Source: Lysobacteraceae bacterium CU05-9
GTDB lineage: Bacteria; Pseudomonadota; Gammaproteobacteria; Xanthomonadales; Xanthomonadaceae
Length of the DNA stretch: 64,000 bases
Assembly (NCBI GenBank): GCA_007556525.1
Contig: SWJS01000006.1
Span: 30,154 to 94,153 of the forward strand
Reading direction: 5' to 3'
Notes under the pieces: generated by a model
Told to the model about the DNA's origin: nothing
What the model saw: the letters and a program-made list of their open reading frames with translations, nothing else
Database searches by the model: none
Part shown: positions 17,796 to 26,237 of the stretch, piece after piece
How positions within the stretch are numbered: position 1 is the first letter of the stretch
Layout: each line of letters begins with the position of its first letter
Position numbers and translations under genes: made by a program

Positions 17796-18095
17796 GTGAC
17801 TGCCTCAGTTGCACAAGATGGGAAGCGCCTGATTCTGTCAGGCGCTTTGCTTCGTGAGGAGGTTGCATCGTTTTTTGGTTCGCTTTCGAAGATCAATGCA
17901 AACGAAATCAATCTGATTGACCTCTCCGGCGTTGACGAAATCGATAGCGCCGGATTGGCAATGCTGTCAAAATGGATCGACTCCAACTTCCCTTCCTCGC
18001 ATCGACCCATGTTGGTTGGTGAGCCTGAGGGCCTTGCCGGACTTCGTTCCGCATACCGATTGACCGAACAGCTGGAATTCGTACGGTCCAATTAA
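17796..18095 (+). CDS. mlaB: STAS-domain protein MlaB
   Basis: 99 aa from a GTG start, 3 bp after the mlaC stop. The STAS fold is recognisable by INLIDLSGVDEIDSAGLAMLSKW (about 42-65), with the conserved Asp-Ser-Ala-Gly loop. MlaB binds MlaF and is needed for transporter assembly and activity. Length is right for a single STAS domain. Confidence 0.88.
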   Translation: MTASVAQDGKRLILSGALLREEVASFFGSLSKINANEINLIDLSGVDEIDSAGLAMLSKWIDSNFPSSHRPMLVGEPEGLAGLRSAYRLTEQLEFVRSN

Positions 18096-18118
18096 TCAAC
18101 ATTGATGTTTGTTTTCTA

Positions 18119-19129
18119 ATGCTTATTCTCACAACCCGCCGCGTCGTTCTCTCGGCATTGCTTCTTGTTCCGGCGCCGTTCGCACTGGCACAGACTGCCG
18201 ACGTTGCACCTGCGCCGGAAGAATCCTTGCCTGCTTATCTCGCTGAGTCGGACGCGGCACCTTCTGATGTTCCGCCGACGACCGATGCTGCTGCTTCGAA
18301 AAACGCCGCTGCATCTGACGATGAAGCGCAGGACGAAGCGGATGCGGATTACGCGTTGATTTATGGTGTCCCACAGCAGACGCCATACAACCCGGTTGCC
18401 GATTCGACATTGCCGGAACCTGCGCAGATTGCGGAAGTTTGGGATCCGTGGGAAAAGTACAACCGCAAGGTCCACAAGTTCAACTCTGTTCTTGATAACC
18501 GCATTGCGAAGCCATTGGCCAAGACTTACGTCAAAGTCGTTCCTCGTCCGGCAAGGTTGGGAGTGAATAATTTTTTCAACAATTTGCGTTTGCCGGTCAG
18601 CGCAGTGAACTCGTTGTTGCAAGGCAAGCCTGGTAATGCCGGTCGCAACATTGCGCGCTTCGCAATCAACACGACGCTCGGCATCGGTGGTTTGATTGAC
18701 GCTGCAGCGGATGCAAATCTCACCGAGCGCACGGAAGACTTCGGTCAGACGATGGGCACTTGGGGTTGGCAGCGTTCGCGTTATGTCGAGCTGCCATTCT
18801 TCGGTCCGCGTACAATCCGCGACACGCTTGGCATGGTTGCTGATGCGCCACTCTCGCCGGTGCGTCACATGAATGACCGCAATCTGCGCATTGGTTTGCA
18901 AGGGCTTAGCCTTGTCGACGTGCGCTCGGAGTTGCTCGGTCTCGATGGCCTGACGGAGGGCGTTGAAGATGAGTACAAGTTGATTCGCGATACGTGGTCA
19001 CGCCGCCGCATGTATCAAATCAACAGCGATCGCCGTAACGCGAAGGACGACGAAAACCTTCCCGAATACCTGCGCGACGACCGCAACCCGCAAACACCTG
19101 CGGACGTGATTCCGGTTCTGCCGAATTAA
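18119..19129 (+). CDS. mlaA: MlaA/VacJ-family protein without a lipobox
   Basis: 336 aa. The MlaA domain runs from about residue 105 (DPWEKYNRKVHKFN) to 290, with the PRPARLGVNNFFNNLRLP and TMGTWG..YVELPFFGPRTIRD landmarks. MlaA removes phospholipid from the outer leaflet together with porins. Two oddities: the N-terminal signal (ALLLVPAPFALAQ) has no cysteine, so this is not a lipoprotein in the usual way, and a disordered acidic stretch (about 25-100) precedes the domain. A good terminator follows. Confidence 0.9.
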   Translation: MLILTTRRVVLSALLLVPAPFALAQTADVAPAPEESLPAYLAESDAAPSDVPPTTDAAASKNAAASDDEAQDEADADYALIYGVPQQTPYNPVADSTLPEPAQIAEVWDPWEKYNRKVHKFNSVLDNRIAKPLAKTYVKVVPRPARLGVNNFFNNLRLPVSAVNSLLQGKPGNAGRNIARFAINTTLGIGGLIDAAADANLTERTEDFGQTMGTWGWQRSRYVELPFFGPRTIRDTLGMVADAPLSPVRHMNDRNLRIGLQGLSLVDVRSELLGLDGLTEGVEDEYKLIRDTWSRRRMYQINSDRRNAKDDENLPEYLRDDRNPQTPADVIPVLPN

Positions 19130-19132
19130 ATT

Positions 19133-19163
19133 GAAAGGCGCTCATATTTGAGCGCCTTTTTTA
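19133..19163 (+). terminator. Terminator of the mla operon
   Basis: Stem AAGGCGCTCA / TGAGCGCCTT with a short loop and six T. The T-run reaches the stop codon of convergent rmuC (19161). Confidence 0.9.
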
Positions 19164-20642
19164 AAGTTCCGGTTCGCCGTCGCCGTCGATGTCGAGACCA
19201 AGTAGCGGCTTGTCATCCGCCTTATGTTCATCGAGCACTTGCACATCCCTCAAGCTGCGCTCCAGTGCGCGCGTGCGCTTCGCATTCTCGCCGAGCGTGT
19301 TCTGCACCGTACCGAGTTGCTTGTTCGCCTTTTCAACCATGTCGGCGTACTTGCCGAACTCGACCTTCACTTTGCTCAGCACGTTCCACACATCACCCGA
19401 ACGTTTCTCGATCGCGATGGAACGGAAACCCATCTGCAACGAGTTGAGTAACGCGAGTAGCGTCGTTGGACCTGCAACGGTAACTTGATGCTCACGCTGC
19501 AAGCGTTCGAACAGCGTTGGTCTGCGCAGGACTTCGGCGTACAAACTTTCCGTCGGCAAAAACAAAATCGCAAAGTCCGTCGTATGAGGTGACTGCACGT
19601 ATCTCTCGCGGATCTTCTTGGCTTCGTTTCGGATCGTCAATTCCAATGCAGCACCGGCAACACCCACTGCTTCCGCATCCGCCGCCTCCTGCGCTGCAAT
19701 CAGGCGTTCGTAATCTTCGGTAGGAAACTTCGAGTCGATCGGCAACCAAACATAATCACCATCGGCACCGCGCCCAGGGAACTTAATTGCGAACTCCACA
19801 CGTGCCGTGCTGCCGGGAATCGTCGCCACGTTGACGCCATATTGCTCCGGTGTAAAAACCTGCTCCAACAACATCGACAACTGCGTTTCCCCGAACATGC
19901 CGCGACTCTTCACGTTGCTCAGGACTTTCTTCAAATCGCCGACACCGGCTGCGAGTTCCTGCATTTCACCAAGTCCGCGCTGCACATTCTCCAAACGCTC
20001 ACTGACTTGCTTGAAGGATGAATCCAATCGCTCATTCAATGTCGATGACAATTTCTCATCAACCGTCTCACGCATGCGTTCGAGCTTCTCCGCATTATCC
20101 TTCTGCAAAGATTCCAGCGATTGCTGCAAACCTGTTCGGACTTCCGTCAACGTCTGCGAGTTTGTATCGCGCAACGCGCCGAGAGTTTGTTGCAAGTTCT
20201 GCTGTGATGTCTGCAGGTCCGAGCGCACCTGCGTCAGGCTGCTTTCGTTCTTCGCTGTGAGGTCCTTGAGCGTCGTGCTCAAAGTTGTCTGCAACTGATT
20301 CTGCTGCGTGAGCATCTGCGCACGGAACTGCTCCGCGTCCTGCTTAGTCTCAGTGCGGATACGATCGGCATTCTCACGTGCGGCATCCTGCGCCTTCGCG
20401 GATTGATCCTGGAGGCTGCTGCGCAAGGTTTCAATCGTTTGCGCTTGCTGACTGCCGAGCCTGCCCAGTTGTTCATTCAACTCGGCACGGCCGGCGCGAT
20501 TCTCCTCACGCAGTTGCGCTTCAAGCCGGTCTCGCAACTCCTCGAGTGGCTTCAGCGATGGCTTGCGCAATAGCAAAACAATCTGCAGCACGACCGCAAT
20601 GACAACGGCAACGATGAGGGCGATGAGGAGTTGATCAGTCAT
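19161..20642 (-). CDS. rmuC: DNA recombination protein RmuC homologue
   Basis: 493 aa. An N-terminal membrane helix (4-26) is followed by a long Gln/Glu/Arg-rich coiled coil (about 30-215). The RmuC nuclease-like domain follows (about 240-460), with LLEQVFTPEQYGVN, VEFAIKFPG, WLPIDSKFPTEDYERL and FLPTESLYAEV. RmuC limits rearrangements at inverted repeats and acts in some defence contexts; the exact biochemistry is unsettled. It is convergent with mlaA. Confidence 0.9.
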   Translation of the reverse strand: MTDQLLIALIVAVVIAVVLQIVLLLRKPSLKPLEELRDRLEAQLREENRAGRAELNEQLGRLGSQQAQTIETLRSSLQDQSAKAQDAARENADRIRTETKQDAEQFRAQMLTQQNQLQTTLSTTLKDLTAKNESSLTQVRSDLQTSQQNLQQTLGALRDTNSQTLTEVRTGLQQSLESLQKDNAEKLERMRETVDEKLSSTLNERLDSSFKQVSERLENVQRGLGEMQELAAGVGDLKKVLSNVKSRGMFGETQLSMLLEQVFTPEQYGVNVATIPGSTARVEFAIKFPGRGADGDYVWLPIDSKFPTEDYERLIAAQEAADAEAVGVAGAALELTIRNEAKKIRERYVQSPHTTDFAILFLPTESLYAEVLRRPTLFERLQREHQVTVAGPTTLLALLNSLQMGFRSIAIEKRSGDVWNVLSKVKVEFGKYADMVEKANKQLGTVQNTLGENAKRTRALERSLRDVQVLDEHKADDKPLLGLDIDGDGEPEL

Positions 20643-20745
20643 TCGACCATTGTAGACGGCAGGGTGTCTCGCAGAATGGGAATGACGCAGGGTTTACATG
20701 TTTTTTGGATATTATAAAAGCGACTGAACAACGTGGGCTCTTGAG

Positions 20746-21516
20746 ATGTCGAAGGCGAAGTGGATTTGGTTGGTGTTGTTGGTCGCCGCGGGCGGCGCAT
20801 TATATGTCTGGAAGTACACCGCATGCTGCTCGGCGCCGGAGAGCGACGCGATGGTCGATGACAGCGCCGTGGAATCGCGAATTGCGACCTCACTGACGAA
20901 GCAGGAAGTCGATGCGTTCAATGAAGATGCCGACGGCTGGATTGGCATTGAGACGTATCAGAATTGGAAGGATGCGGTTTTTCCGATTTCCGAATATGAC
21001 GGCATTCCGCCGAATTACAAACGCGGCATGATCAAGGTTTTCATTGATAACAAATACATCGATGGCGACAGTGACAGCGAGGTCTGGCGCCTGACGCGCA
21101 TCAAGGACCGCGCGCCGAATGTTTATGCATTCGGTAACTTCACAGGACGCGCCGACGGTAACGATTCCAACCGCGACATCGCCTACATTCTCGAAAGCGC
21201 GGATTTCTCGGACAGCCAATTGTTCGTGCAATCGAGCCGCGGTGATTTGTTGTTTTACAAAAAATACAACGGCAGCCTCCCGACCGTCTCTTCGTTCCGC
21301 AAGGGTGCGAAGATTTTTATCGATAACACCGAACTCGAACCGGCACCTGAAGATGGAATGATCATCAAGGACTCCGACCGCAAGTTTGTCGTGATGTACG
21401 ATCGCAAGACCAAAACCTTCAAGCAGTATCACCAATACACCAACGCTGACATCGACGAGATGAATAATCCCGAGACGATTGAGTGTGATGAAGAAAGCGG
21501 CGAGGGTTGCGGCTGA
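20746..21516 (+). CDS. Membrane-anchored acidic protein of unknown function
   Basis: 256 aa. One N-terminal hydrophobic segment (about 5-22) anchors a soluble, strongly acidic domain, presumably periplasmic. The domain has repeated beta-like stretches (YKRGMIKVFIDNKYIDGDS; KFVVMYDRKTKTFKQYHQY) and Cys near both ends (CC at about 27-28; CDEESGEGCG at the C-terminus), so a disulfide is possible. I recognise no family. Its stop overlaps the next start (TGATG), tying it to the large TPR protein. Confidence 0.7.
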   Translation: MSKAKWIWLVLLVAAGGALYVWKYTACCSAPESDAMVDDSAVESRIATSLTKQEVDAFNEDADGWIGIETYQNWKDAVFPISEYDGIPPNYKRGMIKVFIDNKYIDGDSDSEVWRLTRIKDRAPNVYAFGNFTGRADGNDSNRDIAYILESADFSDSQLFVQSSRGDLLFYKKYNGSLPTVSSFRKGAKIFIDNTELEPAPEDGMIIKDSDRKFVVMYDRKTKTFKQYHQYTNADIDEMNNPETIECDEESGEGCG

Positions 21517-23933
21517 TGAAACGCGCGATTGGGGTGGCGTTGTTTTTGTCGTGTGGCGTTGCGTTTGCAGCGCCTCCGGCGCGCGTTGAACCGCAGAAAC
21601 CCGTCTCGCCAGCGTCGGCAAGTTCGCTGCATCGCCAGGCGTATGATGCTTACAAGAAGAAAGATTGGCTGACGGCACTGAAGTATATCGATCAAGCGAT
21701 CGCGCGTGAACCGACCGATATTGATTACTGGAAGTTCAAGTCGTTGCTGCATGGCAAGGCGCAACAATATCCGCAATCGTTGGCGGCTGCAGACCGTATC
21801 ATCAAGCTGGATCCGGATTTTGGTGAAGGATATTCGATCCGCGGGACGGCGAAGTATTTTCTCAAGTACAAGAACTCGGACATCCTCGACGATTACCGCA
21901 AGGCATATGCGCTCAACTATCAGGACGTCAACCTTTATCACAACTATCTCGACATGCTGAAAGAACAAGGCTTGTACGACGAAGTGAAGGACGTTTATGC
22001 GAGCTACGAAGCATTGCGACGTGGTGGCTCGGAGGAACTGGGCGAGGAAGATCCGGACATTCCGTTTTATGCGGCGATTGCTTATTACAAAACCGGTGAC
22101 TACCGTCGCGCGATCGAACTCTACAGTGAAGCGATCCGCATCTCGCCGAATTACAGCGGCTATTACGTCAACCGCGCCAGTGCCTACGACGACCTGAAGG
22201 AATACACCAAGGCGCTCGATGATTATGCGCGCGCGATTCAGTGGGAGCCGAAGAACGCGAATGCGTATTACAACCGCGGCGTGACGTTTATGACGCTGGA
22301 GCGCTACGAAGAAGCGTTGCGTGATTTCCGTGAGGCCAGTCGTCTCGGCCAAAACAATCTCGACATCTGGCTCAACATCGGTGCCGCAGCAGATCAATTG
22401 AAGCGTTACGAAGAAGCGCTGGCCGCGTATGACAACGCGATGAAGATTGATCCGAAGGATGGGCGAGTTTTGTCAAATCGCGCGAACGTGTTGCGTGATC
22501 TCGGTCGACCTGCAGATGCCGCTCAAGCTGCAGCGACCGCAATGCCATTGCTTACCGGCGATAAGCAAGCAACGCTGTTGTTCAACTCAACGACATCGAT
22601 GATGGCTGCCGGAGAGTATGAGAAAGCGATTGGTGTATTGACGCAAGCGGTCGCGTTGGATCCGAACCTGTCTCCCGCATGGGGACGTTTGTCGCACGCG
22701 TATTACAAGCTCGGCAATTTGCAGAAGGCGTTGGACGCTACGAACCAAGGCATCCGCGCCGATCCGAATGTGCCCGAACATTATTTGAATCGCGGCCTGA
22801 TCTACATGAAGACCGGTCAGCCGGATCTCGGTGTTCGCGATTACCAAACCGCGGAGCGTTTGCGTCCTGGTGATGTCGATGCGATGGTGCGTATCGCACT
22901 CGCGTACAAGGAAGCCGACAAGTTCGATGACTCGCTACGAATCTACGAAGCATTGGCGAAAACTAATCCGTCGCTGGTTGATTTTTACATCAACTACTCT
23001 GCGTTGTTGCTGGATATGAATCAGAACGTGCGTGCGTTGGGAGTGACGAAGCAAGGCATCGCAATGCATCCCAACAATTTCAGCTTGCTCGTGAATCACG
23101 CGAATGCGTTGTCGGAGAACAAGGATTTTGACGGGGCGATTGCGTCTTATAAACGTGCAATGAAAATCGATTCGAAGGAAGTCAGCGCACCTTACAATCT
23201 CGCCAACTTGTACATGGTGGATTTGCAAAAACCATCCACCGCCATCGAGTGGTACGTCAAAGCCATGCAACTCGATCCGACTTCGTTCGGCGCATACCTC
23301 AACCTCGCGTCGGCTTACAAAGACAGCGGCAACGTCGACGGTGCTTTGAAAACTCTCGCCGACGCCATCACGCGTTTCCCGCAGCGTTACGAAGCGGCCT
23401 TCAATCGCGCCGGCATGTTGAATCAACTCGGTCGCTCCTCTGAGGCCGCAAGGGATTATGCGTTGGCGTTGAAACGCATCGACGGATTGTTGCCGCGCAA
23501 TGTTTTGTCCCCTACGAAAGACCAGCTCGAAATCATGGGCTACCAAGCCTTCATCATGTATCGCATCGGTCGCGTACGCGAAGCCGCTCCGTTGATGGCA
23601 CGCGTCGTCGCGCTGTCACCGGACGACGTCGAGTTCCGTCGCAACTACGGTTACATGTTGTTGGATCTGCAGCGCCCTCAGGAAGCCTCAGTCGAGTTCG
23701 CGCGTGCGTTCGCTTCTGATCCGGACGAAGTGGATTCGTGGATCGGCATGATGGCATCGACGTATCTCGTCGGTGATCGTGCGTCTCTGCCCTCCTTGAA
23801 AAAACAATTCGCCGCACGTTTCGGCTCTGAGTATCCGCTCGACCTCACGCTGCTGCCGACGTTGATGAAGGACGTTTACTGGTACACGGATTCCTTCCAA
23901 ACACTCTGGCGCAACGTCATCGCGGCGCCTTAG
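21516..23933 (+). CDS. Large exported TPR-repeat protein
   Basis: 805 aa from ATG 21516, which overlaps the upstream stop; a TTG three codons earlier is possible. A signal peptide ends near residue 20 (GVAFA). Residues 35-760 consist of tetratricopeptide repeats, for example KNANAYYNRGVTFMTLERYEEALRDF and PKDGRVLSNRANVLRDLGRPADA; I estimate 14-18 repeats. TPRs bind proteins, so a periplasmic scaffold is likely. The translation overlap suggests it works with the acidic protein upstream. No partner outside this pair is visible. Confidence 0.8.
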   Translation: MKRAIGVALFLSCGVAFAAPPARVEPQKPVSPASASSLHRQAYDAYKKKDWLTALKYIDQAIAREPTDIDYWKFKSLLHGKAQQYPQSLAAADRIIKLDPDFGEGYSIRGTAKYFLKYKNSDILDDYRKAYALNYQDVNLYHNYLDMLKEQGLYDEVKDVYASYEALRRGGSEELGEEDPDIPFYAAIAYYKTGDYRRAIELYSEAIRISPNYSGYYVNRASAYDDLKEYTKALDDYARAIQWEPKNANAYYNRGVTFMTLERYEEALRDFREASRLGQNNLDIWLNIGAAADQLKRYEEALAAYDNAMKIDPKDGRVLSNRANVLRDLGRPADAAQAAATAMPLLTGDKQATLLFNSTTSMMAAGEYEKAIGVLTQAVALDPNLSPAWGRLSHAYYKLGNLQKALDATNQGIRADPNVPEHYLNRGLIYMKTGQPDLGVRDYQTAERLRPGDVDAMVRIALAYKEADKFDDSLRIYEALAKTNPSLVDFYINYSALLLDMNQNVRALGVTKQGIAMHPNNFSLLVNHANALSENKDFDGAIASYKRAMKIDSKEVSAPYNLANLYMVDLQKPSTAIEWYVKAMQLDPTSFGAYLNLASAYKDSGNVDGALKTLADAITRFPQRYEAAFNRAGMLNQLGRSSEAARDYALALKRIDGLLPRNVLSPTKDQLEIMGYQAFIMYRIGRVREAAPLMARVVALSPDDVEFRRNYGYMLLDLQRPQEASVEFARAFASDPDEVDSWIGMMASTYLVGDRASLPSLKKQFAARFGSEYPLDLTLLPTLMKDVYWYTDSFQTLWRNVIAAP

Positions 23934-24025
23934 TCGCGCATCGCCTGCAGGACAATTCTTACAAAGCGTCGATTTTAGGTTTTAATAGAGAGATTCATAT
24001 CAGCGCTCGGGTTCGAGCACACGCC

Positions 24026-24172
24026 ATGAAAAAGCAATACGATTTGAGAAATCTGAAGTCCCGCCCAAATCCATATGCGGATAGGCAGCGCCGTCTGGCC
24101 TCATCGCCACACGGCAAAAGCATTCTTCAATTTTTCATGAGATTGTTGCGCGTCGACTCAAGATCCAAATGA
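24026..24172 (+). CDS. Possible truncated antitoxin-like small ORF
   Basis: 48 codons, starting MKKQYDLRNLKSRPNPYA. This N-terminus resembles small antitoxins that begin MKKEYDLxxLKxRKNPYA and continue into a ribbon-helix-helix. Here the expected KKQVTIRLD continuation is absent; the frame goes on as QRRLASSPHGKS to a TGA. No toxin gene is adjacent. It may be a decayed remnant. The rest of the gap 23934-24167 shows nothing else. Confidence 0.3.
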   Translation: MKKQYDLRNLKSRPNPYADRQRRLASSPHGKSILQFFMRLLRVDSRSK

Positions 24173-24200
24173 AAATGGCGCAACGTCTCCGCTGCGCCAT
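24168..24200 (-). terminator. Terminator downstream of TonB-CTD-like gene at 24.2 kb
   Basis: On the minus strand, stem ATGGCGCA / TGCGCCAT (24193-24200 with 24175-24182) with a 10-base loop is followed by TTTCATTT. It lies 23 bp past the gene's stop. Confidence 0.7.
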
Positions 24201-24222
24201 CAATTGTTCGCAATGAGCCGTG

Positions 24223-24549
24223 TTAGCTTTTCGCGTCGAAATCGAAATCAACAGTAACGGTGCTCGTTTCGCCGGACTTCGCCGCTTTGTACTTCGAGGC
24301 CTTCGCGAATGCGATTGCGGAGTTGTCGAACTCCTCGTCGCCGGATGACTTGGTGACTTCGGCTTTCACGACGTCCGCCTTGTCGTTGATCGTGACTTTC
24401 ACTTCGACTTTCGCGCTCACGCCAGCGGCAAGCTTCGCGGCAGGATAGGACGGACCTTCGGCAGGTGCAGTCGCCACAGTGACCGGCGCGGCGGATTGCG
24501 CCATCGCAAATGCGGGGACGAATAACAATGTCAAAAGAAATTTTTTCAT
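24223..24549 (-). CDS. Small exported TonB-C-terminal-domain-like protein (copy 1)
   Basis: 108 aa: signal peptide (MKKFLLTLLFVPAFAMA), then only one domain with AKVEVKVTINDKADVVKAEVTKSSGDEEFDNSA and STVTVDFDF. The pattern (VxVxVxIxxxGxVxxAxVxxSSGxxxxDxxA...) is that of the TonB C-terminal domain, and the window's TonB has the same SSGN..LD block. There is no membrane anchor or proline-rich linker, so it cannot act as a normal TonB. The role is unknown. It lies 58 bp from a second copy. Confidence 0.7.
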   Translation of the reverse strand: MKKFLLTLLFVPAFAMAQSAAPVTVATAPAEGPSYPAAKLAAGVSAKVEVKVTINDKADVVKAEVTKSSGDEEFDNSAIAFAKASKYKAAKSGETSTVTVDFDFDAKS

Positions 24550-24607
24550 ATCAACATCTCAGCACGAGTGGTCTTCCGAATATACCCCAAGGTGCGTTCG
24601 CAAAAAA

Positions 24608-24967
24608 TCAATCTTCCGTTTGTGCGGAATCGCTCACTGTTTCATCTTCGTCATCGGGCGTGAATTCATAATCCACTGACACCACCGAAGGCACGCCTCG
24701 TCCGTTGCCATCCTTGCCCGGGTTGTATTTGGAAATCATCGCCGCTTCAAGCGCAGCATCATCGATCGACTTGTTACCCGATGACTTCGTGATCTTCGCC
24801 ATCAACACGTTGCCCTTCGCATCGATCTTAACTTCCACCGTCGCCGTCCCGCCACCTTCAGGAGCCGGTTGATTCACAGCAGGAGATGGCGACGTCGCCG
24901 GCGGCGCTGGCTGTTGCGCGAACGCCAACCCTGGCGCCAACAACAAGGAAAGTAGTAAGTGTTTCAA
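24608..24967 (-). CDS. Small exported TonB-C-terminal-domain-like protein (copy 2)
   Basis: 119 aa. Signal peptide ends GLAFA; a Pro/Ala-rich stretch (about 20-40) follows; then ATVEVKIDAKGNVLMAKITKSSGN and VVSVDYEFTPD, very like the C-terminus of the TonB at 41.1 kb (VSVDYEFSPE). The acidic tail ends SAQTED. It lacks a TonB anchor and is in the same orientation as copy 1. The two probably arose by duplication. Confidence 0.7.
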   Translation of the reverse strand: MKHLLLSLLLAPGLAFAQQPAPPATSPSPAVNQPAPEGGGTATVEVKIDAKGNVLMAKITKSSGNKSIDDAALEAAMISKYNPGKDGNGRGVPSVVSVDYEFTPDDEDETVSDSAQTED

Positions 24968-24993
24968 ATCGCGGCTCCCACCACTAAATAGTC

Positions 24994-25014
24994 TAACTCT
25001 ACCTCTACCTTAAT
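24994..25014. repeat. Heptamer-phased array at the end of the rlmI-like gene
   Basis: TAACTCT-ACCTCTA-CCTTAAT; reverse-complement units occur at 29537-29564. It straddles the stop of the minus-strand methyltransferase. Confidence 0.45.
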
Positions 25015-26182
25015 CGAGAACTCTCGCAAACACCGCTTTCAAATATCTGCTCTCATTCGCCTGCGCCAACCACGGATGATCCGGACCCGCGCCCGACACC
25101 TTCAGAATTTGCAACGTGCGGCCGGCATAGAACGCAGCACGACGTAGCATGTCCAGGAACTGCTCTTCGGACACGAGACCGGTGCACGAGAACGTCGCGA
25201 ACAAACCGCCTGGCTTCAAAACGGAGAGCGCAAGCTTGTTCATGTCGAGATATTTTTTCAGGGCAGGAATGACTTGATCGCGATCACGCGTCATCTTCGC
25301 AGGATCCAATACAACGACATCATAGAAGTCACCGCGATCGGCGGCTTCGCGCAACCACGGGAAAATATCCGCCTGCACAAACTTCACCGTGGCACCATTC
25401 AATTTCGCGTTGCCCTTGGCGATGTTCAAAACATCCTGATCGATGTCGACGCCAACAACTTCCGAGGCACCACCCTTCGCGGCGGCATAGACACCGAAGC
25501 CACCGGTGTTGCAGCACAGATCCAACATGCGCTTGCCGGAGACGTGACGTGACAACCACTCACGGTTCTCGCGTTGGTCGGCGAAGAAACCGGTTTTGTG
25601 AGCGCCGGCAGGATCCGCACGGAACTTCACACCGTACTCCGTGATCACCGATGCAGGCACCGGATCCAACGTGCGGTAATCGAAGGACTCCTGCTTTTGC
25701 ACATGCTCTTCCGCGAACGAATAGAAACGGCAACCAGGAAACTCTGCAGACAACGCATCAAAAATCCAATCGCGATGCCGCCACGCACCCGCCGAGAAAA
25801 ACTCCACCACAATCAAATCGCCATAACGATCCACGACGAGCCCGCTGATGCCATCACCTTCCGAGTGAACGACGCGCCATGCATCCGTGATCTCATCGAG
25901 ATTCAAAGCTTCGCGGCGCAGGGAAACGGCGGTGGAAATTTTGGCACGGAACCAATGCTCGTCGACAGGAATGTGCTTGTCCGTTTCGAGAATGCGGACC
26001 GCGATGCGCGAGTGACCGTTATAAAACCCGCGACCAATCCAATCACCATCCACGCCAACGACGTTCACGATGGTGCCGGGCTTCGGGCGTTGCTCTGGCT
26101 TCTCCACGAGGCGTTGAAAAATCCACGGATGCGTGGACTTCCACGCGTTCTTCAGGCGAACAGTTGGGATGGCGTTATTCAT
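25010..26182 (-). CDS. rlmI: Class I rRNA cytosine-C5 methyltransferase (RlmI-like)
   Basis: 390 aa. An N-terminal PUA domain (about 1-75) begins with HPWIFQRLVEK. The Rossmann methyltransferase domain has MLDLCCNTGGFGVYAA (motif I, about 220-235), VGVDIDQ, VVLDPAKMTR (motif IV) and FATFSCTG (motif VI). This is the arrangement of RlmI, which makes m5C1962 in 23S rRNA. The family match is good; target nucleotide is inferred. It is monocistronic. Confidence 0.85.
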   Translation of the reverse strand: MNNAIPTVRLKNAWKSTHPWIFQRLVEKPEQRPKPGTIVNVVGVDGDWIGRGFYNGHSRIAVRILETDKHIPVDEHWFRAKISTAVSLRREALNLDEITDAWRVVHSEGDGISGLVVDRYGDLIVVEFFSAGAWRHRDWIFDALSAEFPGCRFYSFAEEHVQKQESFDYRTLDPVPASVITEYGVKFRADPAGAHKTGFFADQRENREWLSRHVSGKRMLDLCCNTGGFGVYAAAKGGASEVVGVDIDQDVLNIAKGNAKLNGATVKFVQADIFPWLREAADRGDFYDVVVLDPAKMTRDRDQVIPALKKYLDMNKLALSVLKPGGLFATFSCTGLVSEEQFLDMLRRAAFYAGRTLQILKVSGAGPDHPWLAQANESRYLKAVFARVLD

Positions 26183-26237
26183 GCGGTTATTTTAACCCCT
26201 TGCCCCGAGCGCCACGTTACCCCATATCCTTAAACAT

